Source: Erythrocercus mccallii (Eukaryota > Chordata > Aves > Passeriformes > Dicruridae). From it: 64,000 bases of DNA. Both the position numbers and the translations under genes were made by a program. The stretch is taken from contig VZRG01000006.1 of assembly GCA_013397435.1 (NCBI GenBank), positions 124,001 to 188,000 of the forward strand. Direction: 5' to 3'. Each line of letters opens with the position of its first letter. Positions within the stretch are counted from its first letter, which is position 1. The notes beneath the pieces are model-generated. The model made no database searches and was not told the DNA's origin. It saw only the letters and a program-made list of their open reading frames with translations. Below are positions 37,209 to 52,588 of the stretch, piece by piece.

Positions 37209-40200
37209 TGCAGAGCCCAGTTTACACTCAGGATTCTTCATCCCTGCTCTGGACATATGCATCAACCAAACAATTTCATGTAATCTTCTGTTTGATCTGA
37301 GCACACTTCCTTTACGCAACTGGAAATCATCAATGTTCAGCTAAAGCATACTCTACAGTTCAGGTATGTCCAATGAAGGACACAAGCTGGGGACTAGGAC
37401 ATGTTTCTTAATTTTCGTGTCCTGGACAAGAGTTAGAAAGCAAATGACACAGGGTAACCACAGAGCATTAATAAAGGCTTCCATTAACTGAGGTGAGGCA
37501 TCCTGGGTTAGCCCACAGACTCTGTGGCTTAAGAAGAAAGCAATGCAGTTGACAGCAGTAATTTCAGCAATTAGTCTGTTGCTGGGAGAGTTTATTTTGC
37601 ACTACAAAGCCACCAAGGGCTGTGACTGGAGCTCAGACTGGGAAGAGCCAACAGGCAGAGCTGGACACAGTGCACTCAGGATGGAGCTGCAGGGGCACAG
37701 CCCAGGGTGCCACTGGTGGTGCCAGGTACGTGTGGCACTGTGGGAGCCCCGTCCCCAGCACTTACCGTGGCTGCTCTGCAGGACTGCCTCATACCCAACA
37801 TATTTTCTCATTAATGTGATTGGACAGTTGCCATTTTTGAGACCAATTGATTGGCTCCATGTCTCCTTTTATCCAGGAAGCAATCCTATGTAAAAATACA
37901 CAGTAGCTATTTACCATTCCTTCCATAGATAAGCAGGTATTTTTACATGTATAATGTATTACATATAAAGTTATATTCAAAATTGTACAAATATGTGTTA
38001 ATAAATAATTGATTTGTATATACACAGTTGCATATAAAATATGCTTGCATATTTATATATAACACCTATATTTGAACATATTTAAACTAAATATATATCC
38101 TTAAACATGTAGATGAGTAACAAAAAACAGCTTTAATAAGAGCAAGTGAATGGTTGGTTCAATTCTAAAGTTAATAGAAAGTAATTGGATATTCAAAGTC
38201 CAAAATCAAAAGACTGCTGTAGGGTTCCCAGCTCCAAAGGCTGCTGGAGAAGCCCTCACACTTCTGGAGTGAGAGGAATGTCAGATGGGGCAGTGATGGA
38301 CAAAAGCAGAATGAAAAGTGTGGCATCAGAGGTCAGAGCGCCCCCAGCCCATCCTTTTCTGCCCCACAGCATGTTGTTCTGCTGAAAGCCCCTCTTGTGC
38401 CGGGGAGGCCCACAAGCATCTGTTTTTGAATCTTTCCAGCAGCTACCAGGTTCTTAGGAGAATGCTGGTTTTGGCTATGTCTCACTGTAACCTTTGGAAG
38501 TTGGTGGTGATTAATCTTTGCACTGTGCCCCACTGCTGTGCGTCATTAGCATTTAGTCAGTCTCTTTTCATACCTGTCTGTTCAGAGGGATGGCAGTGTG
38601 TGCTGGGTTATTGATGACCTGCTACTGGAGGCCTCACCAACATGTGCAATTTTTACAATCCTTCTCATGCTAGTATTTTGCATCCAAGTGTTCACATTCT
38701 CTCTCCATTCATAGCAATATAAAAATGTTTCCAACAGCTTTCCATAGCCCTAGAAGATTCCCAGGCTTCTATTTCCTAATACTTATTTTCTGCTGACAAA
38801 AAATGACAGCTACTTCTAGTGGCTTGTAAGTTCCCTTAAGTCTCCAGGCCTATGATGTTGCCCCTCAAAGTACAGCAGTGTAATATGAAAAGCTTTCAAT
38901 TTTTCTCCTGCAGAATTGCAAATTAATATCAAAATTAATTTCCTTGTATGAAATCATTTTGTCTATAAATTCTATCCTATCCTGTCATCATAAATACCTG
39001 TTTTATTGGATTCTCAATAAGCTTTATTCTGTGCTGTGCTTTCTCAATATACATTACTCACCTTACATTATCCCTTCATATCCAAGAAAAAAATGAGAAA
39101 AAAAGTTTGAGAAGAGGAAGAAACATTGAGTTATAATACACTTTGAAGTGTACTGATGTGCAATAGTGTAATTAGTGTAATAAACATGATCAGCTTCAGA
39201 AAACTGGTATCTCTTACAGGGAATAAAACATCCTCTAGAAAAAAGTTCAAAATCAATTGGGATTTCTAGGTGCTGCAATAAAGAATAGCAGTACATAGTA
39301 CTTTGGAGTAAAATTGTATAAAAGGACAATTATAGCCTAATGTCTGTGCTGTAACAATTCACATCTATCTATGCTCTGAAAGCAGAGAAAACTAAGAATC
39401 ATTGTCACCATTGAGGTGGGCAAAGCCATCCAGGTTTGCTTTGTTCAATAAGAAAAATAAACCCCACACTGATGAGGACACACTGGTAATTAGTTACCAG
39501 AACTCAATTTCTTTAGAAAACAGAAAGGTGGCAACATTTTTCTTGCATTGATGCCCAGAAGTGTTGGTGAGGTGTGTGTTTATGTGCTTCAGAATACCTA
39601 AAGATGAAGATGGGCTGCAAAAGAGAATTGCCACAACAAAAACTGTGAAACGGGATCTGGGAGTAAGTCCTGCCCTTATCAAGACAACATATAAGCTAAT
39701 GGAAGTTCACATTCTACTATAGACACAATCTGGGGTGTATCTTCAAACAGCCACCCCCCAGCTGAACATTGGGGCAGGTTTCCCACACCCTCACACCCCT
39801 TGACCAGCTGCATAACCAACAGGTACTAAGATAAGAGTACACAACTTCCTCAAGGTAGAGGTAGCTTAAAAATGCTAAATGTGAGGTGTTCACCATACCT
39901 GGCACACACTGGAACACAGAATTTCTGTGGCTTGGGAGACTGGCCTCTGTTTGTCTCTTAAATCTTCTCTAATTGGAGCTTGCATTAGATAATGAAGTTA
40001 TCCAGAGGAACTCAGTGCTTTTTTTTTCTTTTAGAATAGGAAGAACAAGAGCTGCTGGGATCAGCTGTGAATGTACTATTGATTTCTCTCCTACTGTTAC
40101 CATGAATGACAAATGCCTTGTAAGGCGTTCTAATTTAGCTAGAAATAAGAGCTTTTCCAGCAAAGTGCAACAGCACCACCACAATGCTTCCAGCATGAGG

Positions 40201-43166
40201 GGAGGGTACATTGTGCCAGGGCTTGCTTTTGGTTAACCATACTGGTGAAGTGATACAGAGATTTGTGCTTTCCAGCCTTACCTGGACTAACTCCCTGGAT
40301 TTGCAGTCAGTAATATTAATCATGCTTTATGTATATCACCATCAGTGTGGAGCCAAGCCACAGGTGAGCAGCATTTGTCTGCCATGGCACGTGGCAGTTG
40401 CCCATGCCAGGTTTCTCACTTGGCAGCTTCAGGTGGCATCAAACAGGATGTGTTTGCTTGGTAATTCCCAGGAGGTGGAAGAGCAGGCTGAAGATAATCA
40501 AGTTTTATCTGTGCCTGTTATCCAGCATCTTGAAGTATTTTAAATCTCAAGTGCTCTTTTGGTAGATTTGGGGAAGGATTAGGTTGTGTTTTCTCCAAAT
40601 AGTCAAAGATTCAATGAACTGGAAAATGAAGATTTATTTTGTGACCTGCACTACTTTTTCAGCCTCTGGACAAACAACGGTATGGGTCTTCAAAGGTTTG
40701 GACACTGGTGATTTTATAATTTCAAGGGATATATTGAAAGAAGAAATAAAAAGTCTTACTATTCCAGTACATCTCAAAACCAGAAAATAATGTGCTTTTA
40801 GCTTTAAATACAGAGTTTTACATCAAATTTGTATGATGGCTGAGCTACCCTGGTTGAATTTTAGCAGAAACTTTCCTGAGACCTCCTCTTAATAGAGATT
40901 TTGGTGCTTTTGCCTGTGTAATTGTACTAGACTGTTAAAAAAAAAATAAAAGCATTAATCTTGCCCTTTTACCAGTACCAGATCAAAGAAGGGCAATAAC
41001 TAACCAGATGTTGCTGCATATGTGTCTGTTTGTGAATCTGCTTACTTTAGAGAACTTTAAAGAAAAAAATAAGTAAAATAGTGTAATTGTAGAAATAGGA
41101 AACTGGGAATAATGCAACATTGCATTTTTATTCTTAAGGGAATTAAATAAGTAACTGACAAAATCTACTTTGAAAATATGAAGTCTGTGCCTAAACAAAT
41201 TATCTCTTACTCTCATGTGCTTGTGAAAAAAGCACATCAAAATTTATTGTCTCTGCTCTTGTTACTTGTATACTCAGCTGTAATATTAGGTCAGTGTTTA
41301 ATAGGATGCATAGCTATGAAAGCGTTTCCAATTCCCATCTGAATGTGTTAAAGAAATCTAAAGGTTACAGTACAGTGCCCTGGACCTCACTGTGCTTTAA
41401 AAAGTAACAGTAATTTTTACAGAGGAAATGATTCAGTGGTCCCATTTTTATTGTATTTCTTAAGTTGCAGAATAAAATACATTACAGTTAAAATATAGCA
41501 GCTTCAATAAATGTAAAACGTGCGAAAGTCTGTGTAATTATACACACATGACTAGGAAGACACTTTACCTGCTTTGATCCTATAATTCTAACAGAATTCA
41601 GGGGTTCAGGGAATATTTCCATGAGGATGAAATAATTCTATCAGAAGTAGCTGCTTTTGAATGGAGCCTTGTCTATTTACAGGAATTCCAGACAAAACCC
41701 TCTTTATGATAACAGTGCAGGAACAAAACCAAGAAGGCTCTCCCTTCCATGTGGTGCTTCATTCTGTTTGTGCCAAAAGTGCCTATACAGCAGTGTCATA
41801 GTTTTTCAGAGTTGTTGTGTTTTATAGTTTTATTTATTTATTTTTTGTTTTATACTTTTCACACTGGCTTTTAGCTTGTCTCTAACAGAAACACACAGCC
41901 ATGATCTAACCAGTTCTTTCTCTCCACTAACCATGCGAACACTTAATTACCTCCCTCCATCAGATGGAACCAAAAATGTTTCAGCACAACAATAGTTTTA
42001 TATTCCAGCGTAAATTGTGCCCTTTTATTTTGTTCACAGTTCTGGTGGTTTTCAATGAATCAGCCCCTAACATTTTGCTCTTCCTGGCAGTCCCATCTTC
42101 TGAGTTAAAATTCTTTGCAGTTGTCACCATCCTGAGAGAGGACCTCAACACCTTCTTATCACAGGAAGCAGGTTTTGTTCTACCTGACCAACTGGGAATG
42201 TACCGGTCATGTTGACATCTGTGCCCTTCAAAAAACACCTGAAATTTGAACAGCCCTTAGGAAATGTGTTTTAATCTCTCAAGAAACAGAGACTTGGAAA
42301 ATTTCTTTCCTAGTGTGGGTCATTACTTGAAATAAAGAGGAATGACTCCAAGTTGGTATTAGCTGAATCCAACACAGTCTGCAATTAGGAATCTTATGTT
42401 GCTTACTTATTTCAGGGATTCTGGAGGTCCATCATTTTTTTTTTCCCATGTAATATCAAATTTCAAGAAAATAAATAGAAATTGTTCTTTCTAAGCAAAA
42501 CTGGGTTATGCATTTAAATTTAATTTCTGATGCAGCTCTGCAGGGTATGGATTTGGGAAATAATAGAGTCTCAGGTTAATTATCAGTGTTTATCTTCCAG
42601 TAAAAGGATCACCTGGAGCCACTAACTGTGAATTAAAAGTCCTTGTTTGGAATGCATGGGATCTATCTTTAAAAATTTACAGTGTGAAATAATTGTAGAA
42701 GGTATCTCCTGTCCTATATGTAAAATATGATCTAACTGCTACAGGATGAGTTTTGTTTACTGCTTACATTTGCACAATACCAAGCAGAAACTCTTCAGTT
42801 CTGCCCTCAAAAACCTGAGAGTATAACAATAATTTTCTTATAAGAATGATTTGGCAGCCTGGACAACTGGAAAAATATATTTAAGGAACTTCCTTACAAA
42901 ATTTGTTTTCCCCATTGCATCAAAGAATGGCTTTACTTAGAAAGATTCTGCAGTGCAGAAGAATGTGGGAGGAAGCTGAGTATGAAAAAGAATCCTCTAC
43001 CAGAAAGGAAGGGATTAACAGAATTGATCAGAAATTTTATGAGGGTTTTTTTCATTCATAGATTTTTGGGGGGGGTTGGGGTTGGTGGAGTTTATTTGTC
43101 AAAACTAAAACCTTTACAAATTCGTGGAAATTTTAGGTGACAGTGCATTATGCTCTCAAAATTTTA

Positions 43167-43202
43167 CTGAATTAATTATTTCAGCTGAATTAATTATTTC
43201 AG
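43167..43202 (+). repeat. 18-bp perfect tandem duplication
   Basis: CTGAATTAATTATTTCAG occurs twice without mismatch (43167-43184 and 43185-43202). Each unit contains TTAATTA/TAATTA, a core that homeodomain proteins commonly bind, but any such role is speculation. Confidence 0.92.
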
Positions 43203-43877
43203 CACTGCTTCAAAAATTATTAAAAAATTACATTTTAAGATTTGAAACATAAATTTATTTTCTATCTTGTGCAAAAAATAATCTAAATTACCAAAACATA
43301 AATATCTAGAAGGCAATCTAGTGTTTTAACTCTTCTGCAGTCAATTCTCCTTGAGGGTTTGGCTAATACAAATGTATGCAACTTTTAATTTTCATACCTT
43401 TTTGCAGTAATTATTTTCTAATATCTTGATTTTGTTCTTTAATGGGAAAGCTATTTCACACTCACATCTGCTAATTAACTCAGTTATTCTTACTCTTTGG
43501 AAATGAGTGATTGCCTTCTAGATCTCAACTACGTTATCTATGCCAGAAACAGTCAACTCATCCTGTGAACCTAAAAACCCAAAAAATGTATTAAAGGATA
43601 TTAAAATCATTTATCATTATATTTTTATTAAAAATGTTGTGCCTTACTTTCATGCAGGCTCATTCTCCATTGTATCATATGTGTATGAACTGCTGATAAT
43701 ATGTAAAATGCTGAGTTTTAGCAGAGCTAATCTCCTGTTTCCAAGAGGGATGTTGGAGTTTAAGTTCTTAAGTTGGGAAGTTCTATTTTCCAAACCACAA
43801 ACATACTGCAAAAACCAAAACATTTCTAGGTAAAAAATAATATTTAAACTTATTCTCTTTTCTTATCCTATGACTGG

Positions 43878-43913
43878 AAATCTGTGTTCCAGAGTTAATC
43901 TGTGTTCCAGAAT
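43878..43913 (+). repeat. 18-bp near-perfect tandem duplication
   Basis: Two adjacent copies of a unit containing ATCTGTGTTCCAGA, with a small difference between copies. Confidence 0.8.
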
Positions 43914-46294
43914 ATGTTGGAATTTACCTGTCTGCAACCTTGTTGCAAAAGACAAGCTAAGCAGTGCAGAAATGTTCCCCCATTTGAAATATAATGTGTT
44001 TTAAAAATTACAATGCCAGAATCGTGCTAAGTGCACATATTCTACCACTTCTTAACTGTTGTGAGTCACTTTTGAGTGGTTCACTGCAGAAATATGTGTA
44101 ATTTTCAGTAGATGGAAATACCATTGCCATGTTACATAAATTAAAAATATTTCAGAATTCATATCTGAGTAGAACATGTTGGCTTCCTATACATTTACTG
44201 ATAGAATTTATGTTTTCCTGTAAAGCATATTGGAGTAATCAAGGAAGAGCTCTAAAATATTAGGTATTCTTAATTCAAATCTATAGAGGATTTACTCTAT
44301 AAGAGTAAAGTACTAGAGTAGCATAATTTAAAAAGTCTTAAATCACAGGATAGCAATGTTGCATATATTAACATTGCATCCTTATATACGTTTTCCAGGT
44401 AGTTTCCAATTATGTCATGGAGGTAATAAAATGTATTATTTCTATATTTATGTTGTGGTAATGGAAATTCTTCATTAAGGTTTTATGCTGACTACATTTA
44501 GCTATTTTTAAAAGTATTTTTTCATGGGAAGTTTTACTGCTTTTGGCAATAAAGTTTATTTTTTGAAGAAAACATATTAAGCAAAACTTTCAGTGAAATT
44601 TTTTCCCAGTCATTGATTGGAGCCATTTTTTAAATTTTCTGATTATTACTTGTTACAAATAAAAAGATGGAAGTAAGATAATCATAAGTGCTCATTTGGT
44701 TGAGTGCAAGTATATGCCTGTAAAATTGTTGTTACATAATATAACATTTTTTCATATGTTTCCATACAGTAAAATTTCATTTTCCAAATTACTAGAAGTA
44801 CTTTTTCTTAAAGTAAAGGGGAAAAAATGTTTGAGAATAAAAGGCCTGGGGGTCAAAATCTGCACTACCCACACATGCTTAAAGGCACGTGCCTTCTTAG
44901 CCTCTTCAGCACATACAGAATAACTGATGTATATTAACTCCTCATATGTTAAATTATTCATAAGCTTAATTATTTTCAAGACTGGGCCATGGTTCTGGTA
45001 AATGACATGAGTCCCTAAATACTTGGGGTTTTTTCCTCTTTAAATTTGATATGTAATGTCCATAAATATAGCTCTCATGTTTCTTTAACATATTATGGCA
45101 CAGTTTACCAGGATGTCTCTTTACATTCTTCATCTTGTACTTCATATCAAATTGCACTGAATAAATAATGCAAGCATATAGACTTCTTCTGCAAACTGAC
45201 TAAAAGTCTATCAAAATCTGCTCTGTCTGATGCAATCAAAATTTCCTTGCTAAATCTGGTTCCTTCCCAAAGCTATTTATACATTTGCTAATGCCTCACT
45301 TTGTGTTACACCAGATAAGTCACTTTGCATTACAGTTGTGGAGTGTAATGTGTCATAAATGGTGGAAGCAGGTGGAAGCACACTGGAAAGCAGTGGCTGG
45401 AACACGATATTCTAAAAAAATCATGCCAAAACACACTGCAATAAAATTCCTACCATTATTTTTTCAATACATACCTATATTTAATATACAGTCATCAGTA
45501 GCAGCCTTTGAAAATTAATGAAGAAGACCTCCTTTTGATTGCTGATATAAATTGTCAGAAACAAGTAACATTTCAAGCCTGAACAGGGTGAAAGCTGTTA
45601 AAATACATGACTTCATGTATGATGGATTAGCCATGTTATTTTTACTGCCATAGGCCTGGTAGGAAATGTCTTGGATCTTACATTGGTTTACCTTATTTCA
45701 CATCACAGACTGGAAGACACACATCTGCATAAACCCTTGTATATACTGGTGTAATAGGATTTCTCCTTACACAGATAATAGCTCTTCACAAAATTTCCTA
45801 TTACAAACAAGTTTTATGTCAATGTGATTTTTGTGTATATGTGCTACATGGCAGTGAAGCCCTCATAGATTTCTCTGCATAGCCATGTGCATTGTCACAG
45901 AACTGTAGATGAATTTCCACTTCCTTTCACTATAATTAATTTAATTAAGATTAATTCACTTGAAAAAAAGAATTCTGGATCTCATGGTATGGCCTGAAGT
46001 GATGTAATTACCCACACTAATGATTGTGGGGCACCTCAAAGCCAGCAGGAAGATGCCTGCATGAAACAGCCCTTGACTGCCTGGCCTTCCTTCATAGCTT
46101 GCCATGGGTAGAGTCCCACACTGGTGTGTTTGTGTCCATTATGAACAGAGGGGATTGTGGTTTCCACAAGGAAAACAGATGAAGGTTATTAGGTAAGGAC
46201 CATCCCGGATTTAGTAATAATCACTTAAAAACAATATTTATCTGGATAACATCCAGATAGACCTGTATTTTTAAGCTATTTCTACCAGAAAGGG

Positions 46295-46332
46295 TTTATA
46301 CATACATAAAGCCATTTATACATACATAGCTA
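46295..46332 (+). repeat. Short tandem duplication (TTTATACATACATA)
   Basis: TTTATACATACATA occurs at about 46296 and again at about 46316, separated by AAGCCA. Just upstream, 46239-46259 is a small hairpin with 9-bp arms TATCTGGAT/ATCCAGATA and a 3-base loop. Confidence 0.75.
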
Positions 46333-48835
46333 TATAAAATGCATTAGTGTGCCTTTAAAGCTTTATTCACATTGAATAGGACCATAGAAGAAATTTAAAA
46401 AGAGTGTTCTGCACTGTTCTTTAATGCAATTGTTTGTATCTTTAAATTGAACACCTGAAAGATCTGATTTTGTTAGAATGGAAAACTTCACTGTTTCATG
46501 TGGAAGATGTTAAGTACTGATCAGAGAGTAGGAGAATAGGACAGGCAGTAAATTGATTTTGGCATAGCTGATACTATATATGTAATTGGATCAATTGAGT
46601 AACACAATGTGACGGGCAAATGTGAGCAAAATGAAAGGTCATATCATTGAATTGGTAAAATAAACTTGAAATTATGAAAATTTATACATTATTCACCTAT
46701 TGTTGTCTGATTATGCTGATTATAACACCTCATTGAGACCATGAAAAGTATTTTTCTATTGCTTAGATGTGAAATGTTTTATATTGTTTTTTAAAAGATC
46801 TGAAGGGGAAATTTTTAGCAAAAATAATTTTTGTACAACACAACTTTTAATATCCAGTTGCAAAGGTATCTGATTTTTTTCTTTCAGAAATGTTAGAGCT
46901 TCAAGAAATGAGTCATAGGATTAATAGTTGCTTAAAATAAGGTGATATCATGTGACAATCAAGTAGTTCTCTTTGTAGCACATTTTCCCTCAATAAACAT
47001 TTTAGCCCTTTGGAGTAAGAGAAAGGAAAAGAAAGGGAGAAAGACAAAAAATGTATGTTGCTGCCTGGAAGAAACTATTAATATAGATTAAATATCATTA
47101 TACAGGCTACAGGGAATATGCAATCCAATGAAGATAAAATAGCTGCTATATTTATTAGCATTCTCCACTGTTTTAAAATTTCTTAGCAAAGTCACTGCTT
47201 ATAAAAGGTGCAAGACTGACAGCACAAGAATATGAAGTCCTTTGTCTGTCTCCTGGAAAAGTACTGAGTAGGCAGCAAAGTCCTGGTTCTCTTTTCCTTT
47301 AAAATTATTTGTCATTTGTGTCACTGTTGAATTTACTGCGGGGTTTGCCTTTGATTGACAACAATAATTCACAGAGTATTTGCCTTCCTGCACTGTAGTC
47401 CCATTATATGTCAAATGAGCAAGGAAGGCAACATTAAAAATAAAGAAGAGCCTGGTTTCTGTAGCTATTTTGTGTTTTCCAGCACTGGACCAGAGAAGAA
47501 ACCTGATGCTCTGAGGAACTCAGTGAGCAAGCACAAATCAGTTCCCCAGCCCATGGGCAGTGACAGAACCTGGCCCTTGAGAGCAATTCAGAGCCATGGA
47601 CAGGGGCCCTGAGGCTGGGATCTCTGGAAGGCAGCATGGCAGGCAGGCTGCTGGAGGTCTGGAAACCAGCAGGATCCTTACCAAAATGGAGTGGAAGTGG
47701 TGGCAGTGGTTAGAGATGCCATTTAGTCCTTGGAGTCTATCCAGATACCTCCTCATGATTCTACTGCACCCACAGTTTTGTCATGTGGACGTTTTTCTCC
47801 AAGGAAACAGGTTGAAAGTGTAAAGTGATCCCATAGATCAGGAGAGAGATGGTAACAGTCCCCATTGCCTATGCCAAAAGTTTAATAGGCATCTTAAATG
47901 TTTCTACGATAGATGCTGATCTCCTGCCAGCTGGTGCTCAGAGTGCAGTGTGTGCCAGCTGGGCTGGGTGCAACAGACAGTTACATCCCAGCATATATAT
48001 ATTTTTTTACCCACTTCGTGGTATTTTGCCTCAATTGCCAACATTTTTGGAGTACACGATTCATCTGCCAGCATTCCTGCTCCTTTGTGTGGTTGGAAGG
48101 AAAGATTCACACTTTTGTTAATATTCTAATTTCACACTCCAGAAGCACATTCTTGTCACTAGTGATGCCCTAAAGGTTAAAAGCAATTGTAAGGAGTTGA
48201 TGAGGTTTTGTTTCAAACCTGCAGAGAAGAACGCCAAATTCAGAAAAAGGGGAGTAAAAAGCATTGGGCTGTGGGTTAGCCAGTGCCAGAAGTGATCGGC
48301 TGCAGTTGTCAACCAAACTCTATAGATGCTTAGAGTAGAGCAGATGGCAAATTTCAATACATTCCACATTATGAGGAATGTGCTTTTTTTTAATGAATTG
48401 CTAAAATCTGCAATGAAAAATTGCAATAAGCAAATAAATCATCTGCCTGGATTGTCTGTCACCAGAGGAGTAGGAATGATTTGGCTGCACACTGAAGCCA
48501 CGCAGTAATTGTTGCAAACTATTGATATTTTTTATAAGAGTTCAGAATGGACCACATGTCTTAAAAGTTCAACTAAGCTTGAATGAAATCCCAAGACGTA
48601 AGCTATACTTAGGCAGAATTTTCTTGCCTCAGGGACTCTTCAACTTCAACATGCTGATTGCTCCTGCAGCCTCTGACACTATTCCATCTGCTCCATCTGC
48701 TGTCGTCCAGTTAACACTGGGGGAGGTTACAGCTGTGCTCTAGTCTGCTAAAAGTGCTTTCCTAACCTGATTATAAGACTACTCAGAGCTACATGCAGCT
48801 GAAAGCTCCTTCTGCTCCTTCTGTATTAAGCACCA

Positions 48836-48897
48836 GAAAAAAAAAGGGAAGAAAAATATAGAAAATACCTAGAAAAAACAAACAAACAAAACCAAAC
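48836..48897 (+). repeat. A-rich low-complexity tract
   Basis: About 60 bp of A-rich sequence with GAAAA and CAAA motifs. Confidence 0.85.
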
Positions 48898-50679
48898 AGT
48901 AGTCACTCCCTGAACCTCTCTTCATGTCAGATGAAGATCTTGACACCGCCTGATATCATAAAACCTTCTCTGATTGCTGGGAAAAATATCATCTGAGATG
49001 GTAACCATTCTTTCTTTTCAGTTAGGAGCCTAAACTCTCTGGTTCTTCAACATTACCAACAAAACTCACTTCCACCCTGTGTTTATTTCTTGGGAAAGGG
49101 GCACAGAGAGGAAGAGTCTTGCCCTGGTTTCTGCTTTTGATGTTCCATTCACAATAGGACCAGACAGGTGATTAGATTAAGGGCTGAATTTATTTGAAGG
49201 CAGAGTCGAGGCAGTGGCATCCTGCCCCTCTCTCTCTGGTTTGGTGTGTGTTCTGCCATCTCTGTCACTGGTGACCCACTTCTCTAGACCTTCCTCCCTG
49301 AGGCACTGGGTGAGTCTGTGAGAAGATTGTCCAAACCCAGTGCAAGAAATAAACTGGAAGTTCAGGGCTGACTGTGCTGAGGCTGCTTAACCTCCAGACA
49401 CAGAGACAACCAACATTTTAAAAATATTACTTCTGGTTTTTATAACGGACCCTGAAGCCTTTGGACCCCCAGCTCTGTACCAAACTGCCTGAACAATCAC
49501 TGAGTGTCTGTAAAATCATAATACAACCACAGTCACACAGCGCATCAAACCAGTGCCACCCCCATGCACTGCAGAAACATTGGGTGGGGTGTTTCAAACC
49601 AATACTCTGTAAGCATTTGCTAATACTTCAATATTGTGACACACTTAAATGACCTTTACACAGCTGATCCTAAGTGCCTTTACAATATTCTGCAGTTCTG
49701 TAAACTCTCTGATAATTTAAGATATACACTCAGCATGTTTTCTGAACCCAAGACAGTGACTTATCTCCAGCCCTTCTCTCACTTAGAGGCAATATCTTTT
49801 CCAGCTAATGGTTTTCATTTCAGTTGCTAAACAAAAAAACAAAACATGACAAAAATGCTTTGGTTTTGTCTCCCACGTATAATATAACCTGCTTTTAAAG
49901 GGTCTGAAGGAGGTGAATTGTTAAGTGAGGAGGGAAAAAGAGTTAATTGACATATGGGGATTTTAGCCAAATTTTAATCTTACAACCATGATGCCGGCTT
50001 GGTTGAAAAGCATAAAAGCATACTTGAGTCTCTTTTTAAAGTCATTGCAAAAAAATATCTCCAGAAAGGAAAAACAGCTTTTAGTTACTCCATACTGTCA
50101 TGGGTATGATTATAGTGAATTAGAAAATATGTGAGGAAAAAAAAAATCTCTTTTATGCAAAAATTCACCTTGAAGAAATTTAATGAGTGAGTGAGTGAAG
50201 GTTCTTGCAAAGAGGCATTGAGGACTTTTGCATGAGTCTGCAGTCTTGGGAGCAGATAGCTGAGAGGGAGTAATCACAGATATGAGTACATGTTAAGACT
50301 ATCTTCATGATGCCAAAAGTTTAAGTGAGATTAGAATCAGTCCCTTTAGCTTCGAAGCATCTTGCTGAGCAGTTTTGGATCAAACCATATAGACTTATAC
50401 CTTAATAAAAATCCACATATGTTATCTAACTCTTCAGGAGGAAGCACAGATATGTGATAAAACCAGAGCTACAGTATTACAGGCTGCTAAATGCATTCCC
50501 TAAATCTGGAGGAGTTTAGTTAACAAGAAAAAGGCTTTGCATTCCAAGTAAATGAGATCCTGCAGCTCTGTAGGGAATAGCTTTAATTGGAAAGTCACAT
50601 TCCTTGCCTCCCATGTAAATAAATCAAGGTACTTGAATTTGGTCATGGCCTTTGTCTAGTTTGAGGCCAACACCAGTCC

Positions 50680-50720
50680 AAGGTTAGAAGGTTAGAAATA
50701 GGTGTGAAGGTTAGAAATAA
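50680..50720 (+). repeat. AAGGTTAGAAATA short repeat cluster
   Basis: Three close copies of AAGGTTAGAA, the last two extended to AAGGTTAGAAATA, within about 40 bp. Confidence 0.75.
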
Positions 50721-52552
50721 CCCACAATCTTCACATGAATACATATGTAACACCATAGGCACAGAGGGGTCTCAAGCTGGGATTGAAGTGAACCCCATTA
50801 TCTGTAGAACATATTAATACATGAAAAAAATGAATGCACTGGTAATGCTGTATTTGATAGGGAGTAAAATTCTTGTCGGTTATAAAACAAGTTAAATGAA
50901 AAAATCAACTCTCTTAGCTAAACTAAAAATGCGCTAAGGCAGTTTTTATTATTTCTTAATTAATTGGATTTTAACATTTCTTTACAAAAATATCACCTGC
51001 CCCCATTGAAAGCAATCATGATGTTTCTGTTGTCCTTGGTATTTTCTCACTCCATTAAAAAAATGCAGCTGGTAGCTCTCTAATCACTTTAGACAACAAG
51101 GAATAATGTCTTTAAATTATCATTGTACATGGAAATAGATTGTTCTTATTTACTGCTTGCAATACTTGGGTTCCACAATATAAAGTGCTGTACAAAGGCA
51201 GCAGGATACGTTCCCAAGTTTAAGATAAGCAGCAAGGTAGGGACTAGAATAGATTTTTTTTTTAATCATTCTCTGGAAACATGGAAGAAGATATCTAAAG
51301 TCTCACAGATACTCTTCCTTATCATTCTAGCTGTTTTGCTATTTGTTATGTAGATATGTCCTTGGTGACACCATGGGGAAATATATGATTTTGCCATATC
51401 TCCATTCCCAAAATATCCTAAATACATTAGGGAAAATCATTAATAAAGGGACACTTTGAAGCTTCTGTATTACATTTACAAGAGGAACTTAGTTAATCTA
51501 CTGTATCAAACTAGTTTATACAGTGGAAAATGTCATGTTTTTCATAGTCAGTTACATTTTCTCTTTGAGTCCCCATGGCTATACATTGACACATAAATGT
51601 TTTACTTAAAGAAACACATACAGTTTATGTTACACTTCCCAGGAGCATGAGCTATCCTATCAAATCATGACTCATTTCACTTAGCTTTATAAACTTTAGG
51701 GATGAAGCCTAATTGAGTGCTCCAATCTTCCTCCATAGCCAACAGACAGAGGCTGACTCCAGCAAGGTGTGCAGAACTTTTATAGGAACTTGTACCTAAA
51801 TTTCATATATCTAAATATACATGAGCACCATCCCTGTTACTAGTGTAATGGAAAACCCTGTGCCTGGTTTAAGAGCAGGAAGCCTCCTGCTATAAGACAA
51901 TAGCAGCCACAAGGCTGCTGTCAAATAGCAAACATTTCCCTTGAACCTAAGAAATACAGACATCTGAGGTTTTGAAATCAGAAAGTATTTCTCTGAGGAG
52001 CCCTCAATAAGCAGCATTTCCCCACTCATAAGTACTGAATCTCTATGTGAAAGAATAAGAAGTTTATTATGGAATTTAGAAAAACTACATAAATTATAAC
52101 TAAGTGTACTCTGAGATAGCTTTGTCAGCAGCTCATAATCACAATACCTTTACATTCTGATGATCATGTAACAGTAAAGCATCCTTAACTACAATTTTTT
52201 TTTTAGGGTTTGTCTACATTATCAGTTAATTTAGTTCCTGAGTTCATGGCAGGCACTGGATTCTCACTGTCTGCATTGTGTGGATGGTAGTTTGGGAATT
52301 TGGGATTTCTTTGGCAGTAAACCAACTGGAGCAAGTGACACAAATCTTACACATAGTCTGTATCAAGGACCCCATCACACTTACAGGCCTGCACCTTTAC
52401 CCTCAATGGTCTTTAGAGGCAGAAAGCCCTGCAGACTTCAGGACTTGCAAAATGTACCAGTGCAATAAAAAAATCAGTTAAACGCCCTGCAACACAACTC
52501 AATCCATGTTCAAACTGAATTTCATCTAAAAAACCCGCACAACTACTCTCAG

Positions 52553-52588
52553 AATAAAAAAACAAAAATAAAAATAAAATAAAAAAAA
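52553..52588 (+). repeat. (AAAAT)n-like A-rich tract
   Basis: A-rich run with ACAAAAAT and AAAAT units, about 36 bp. Confidence 0.85.
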
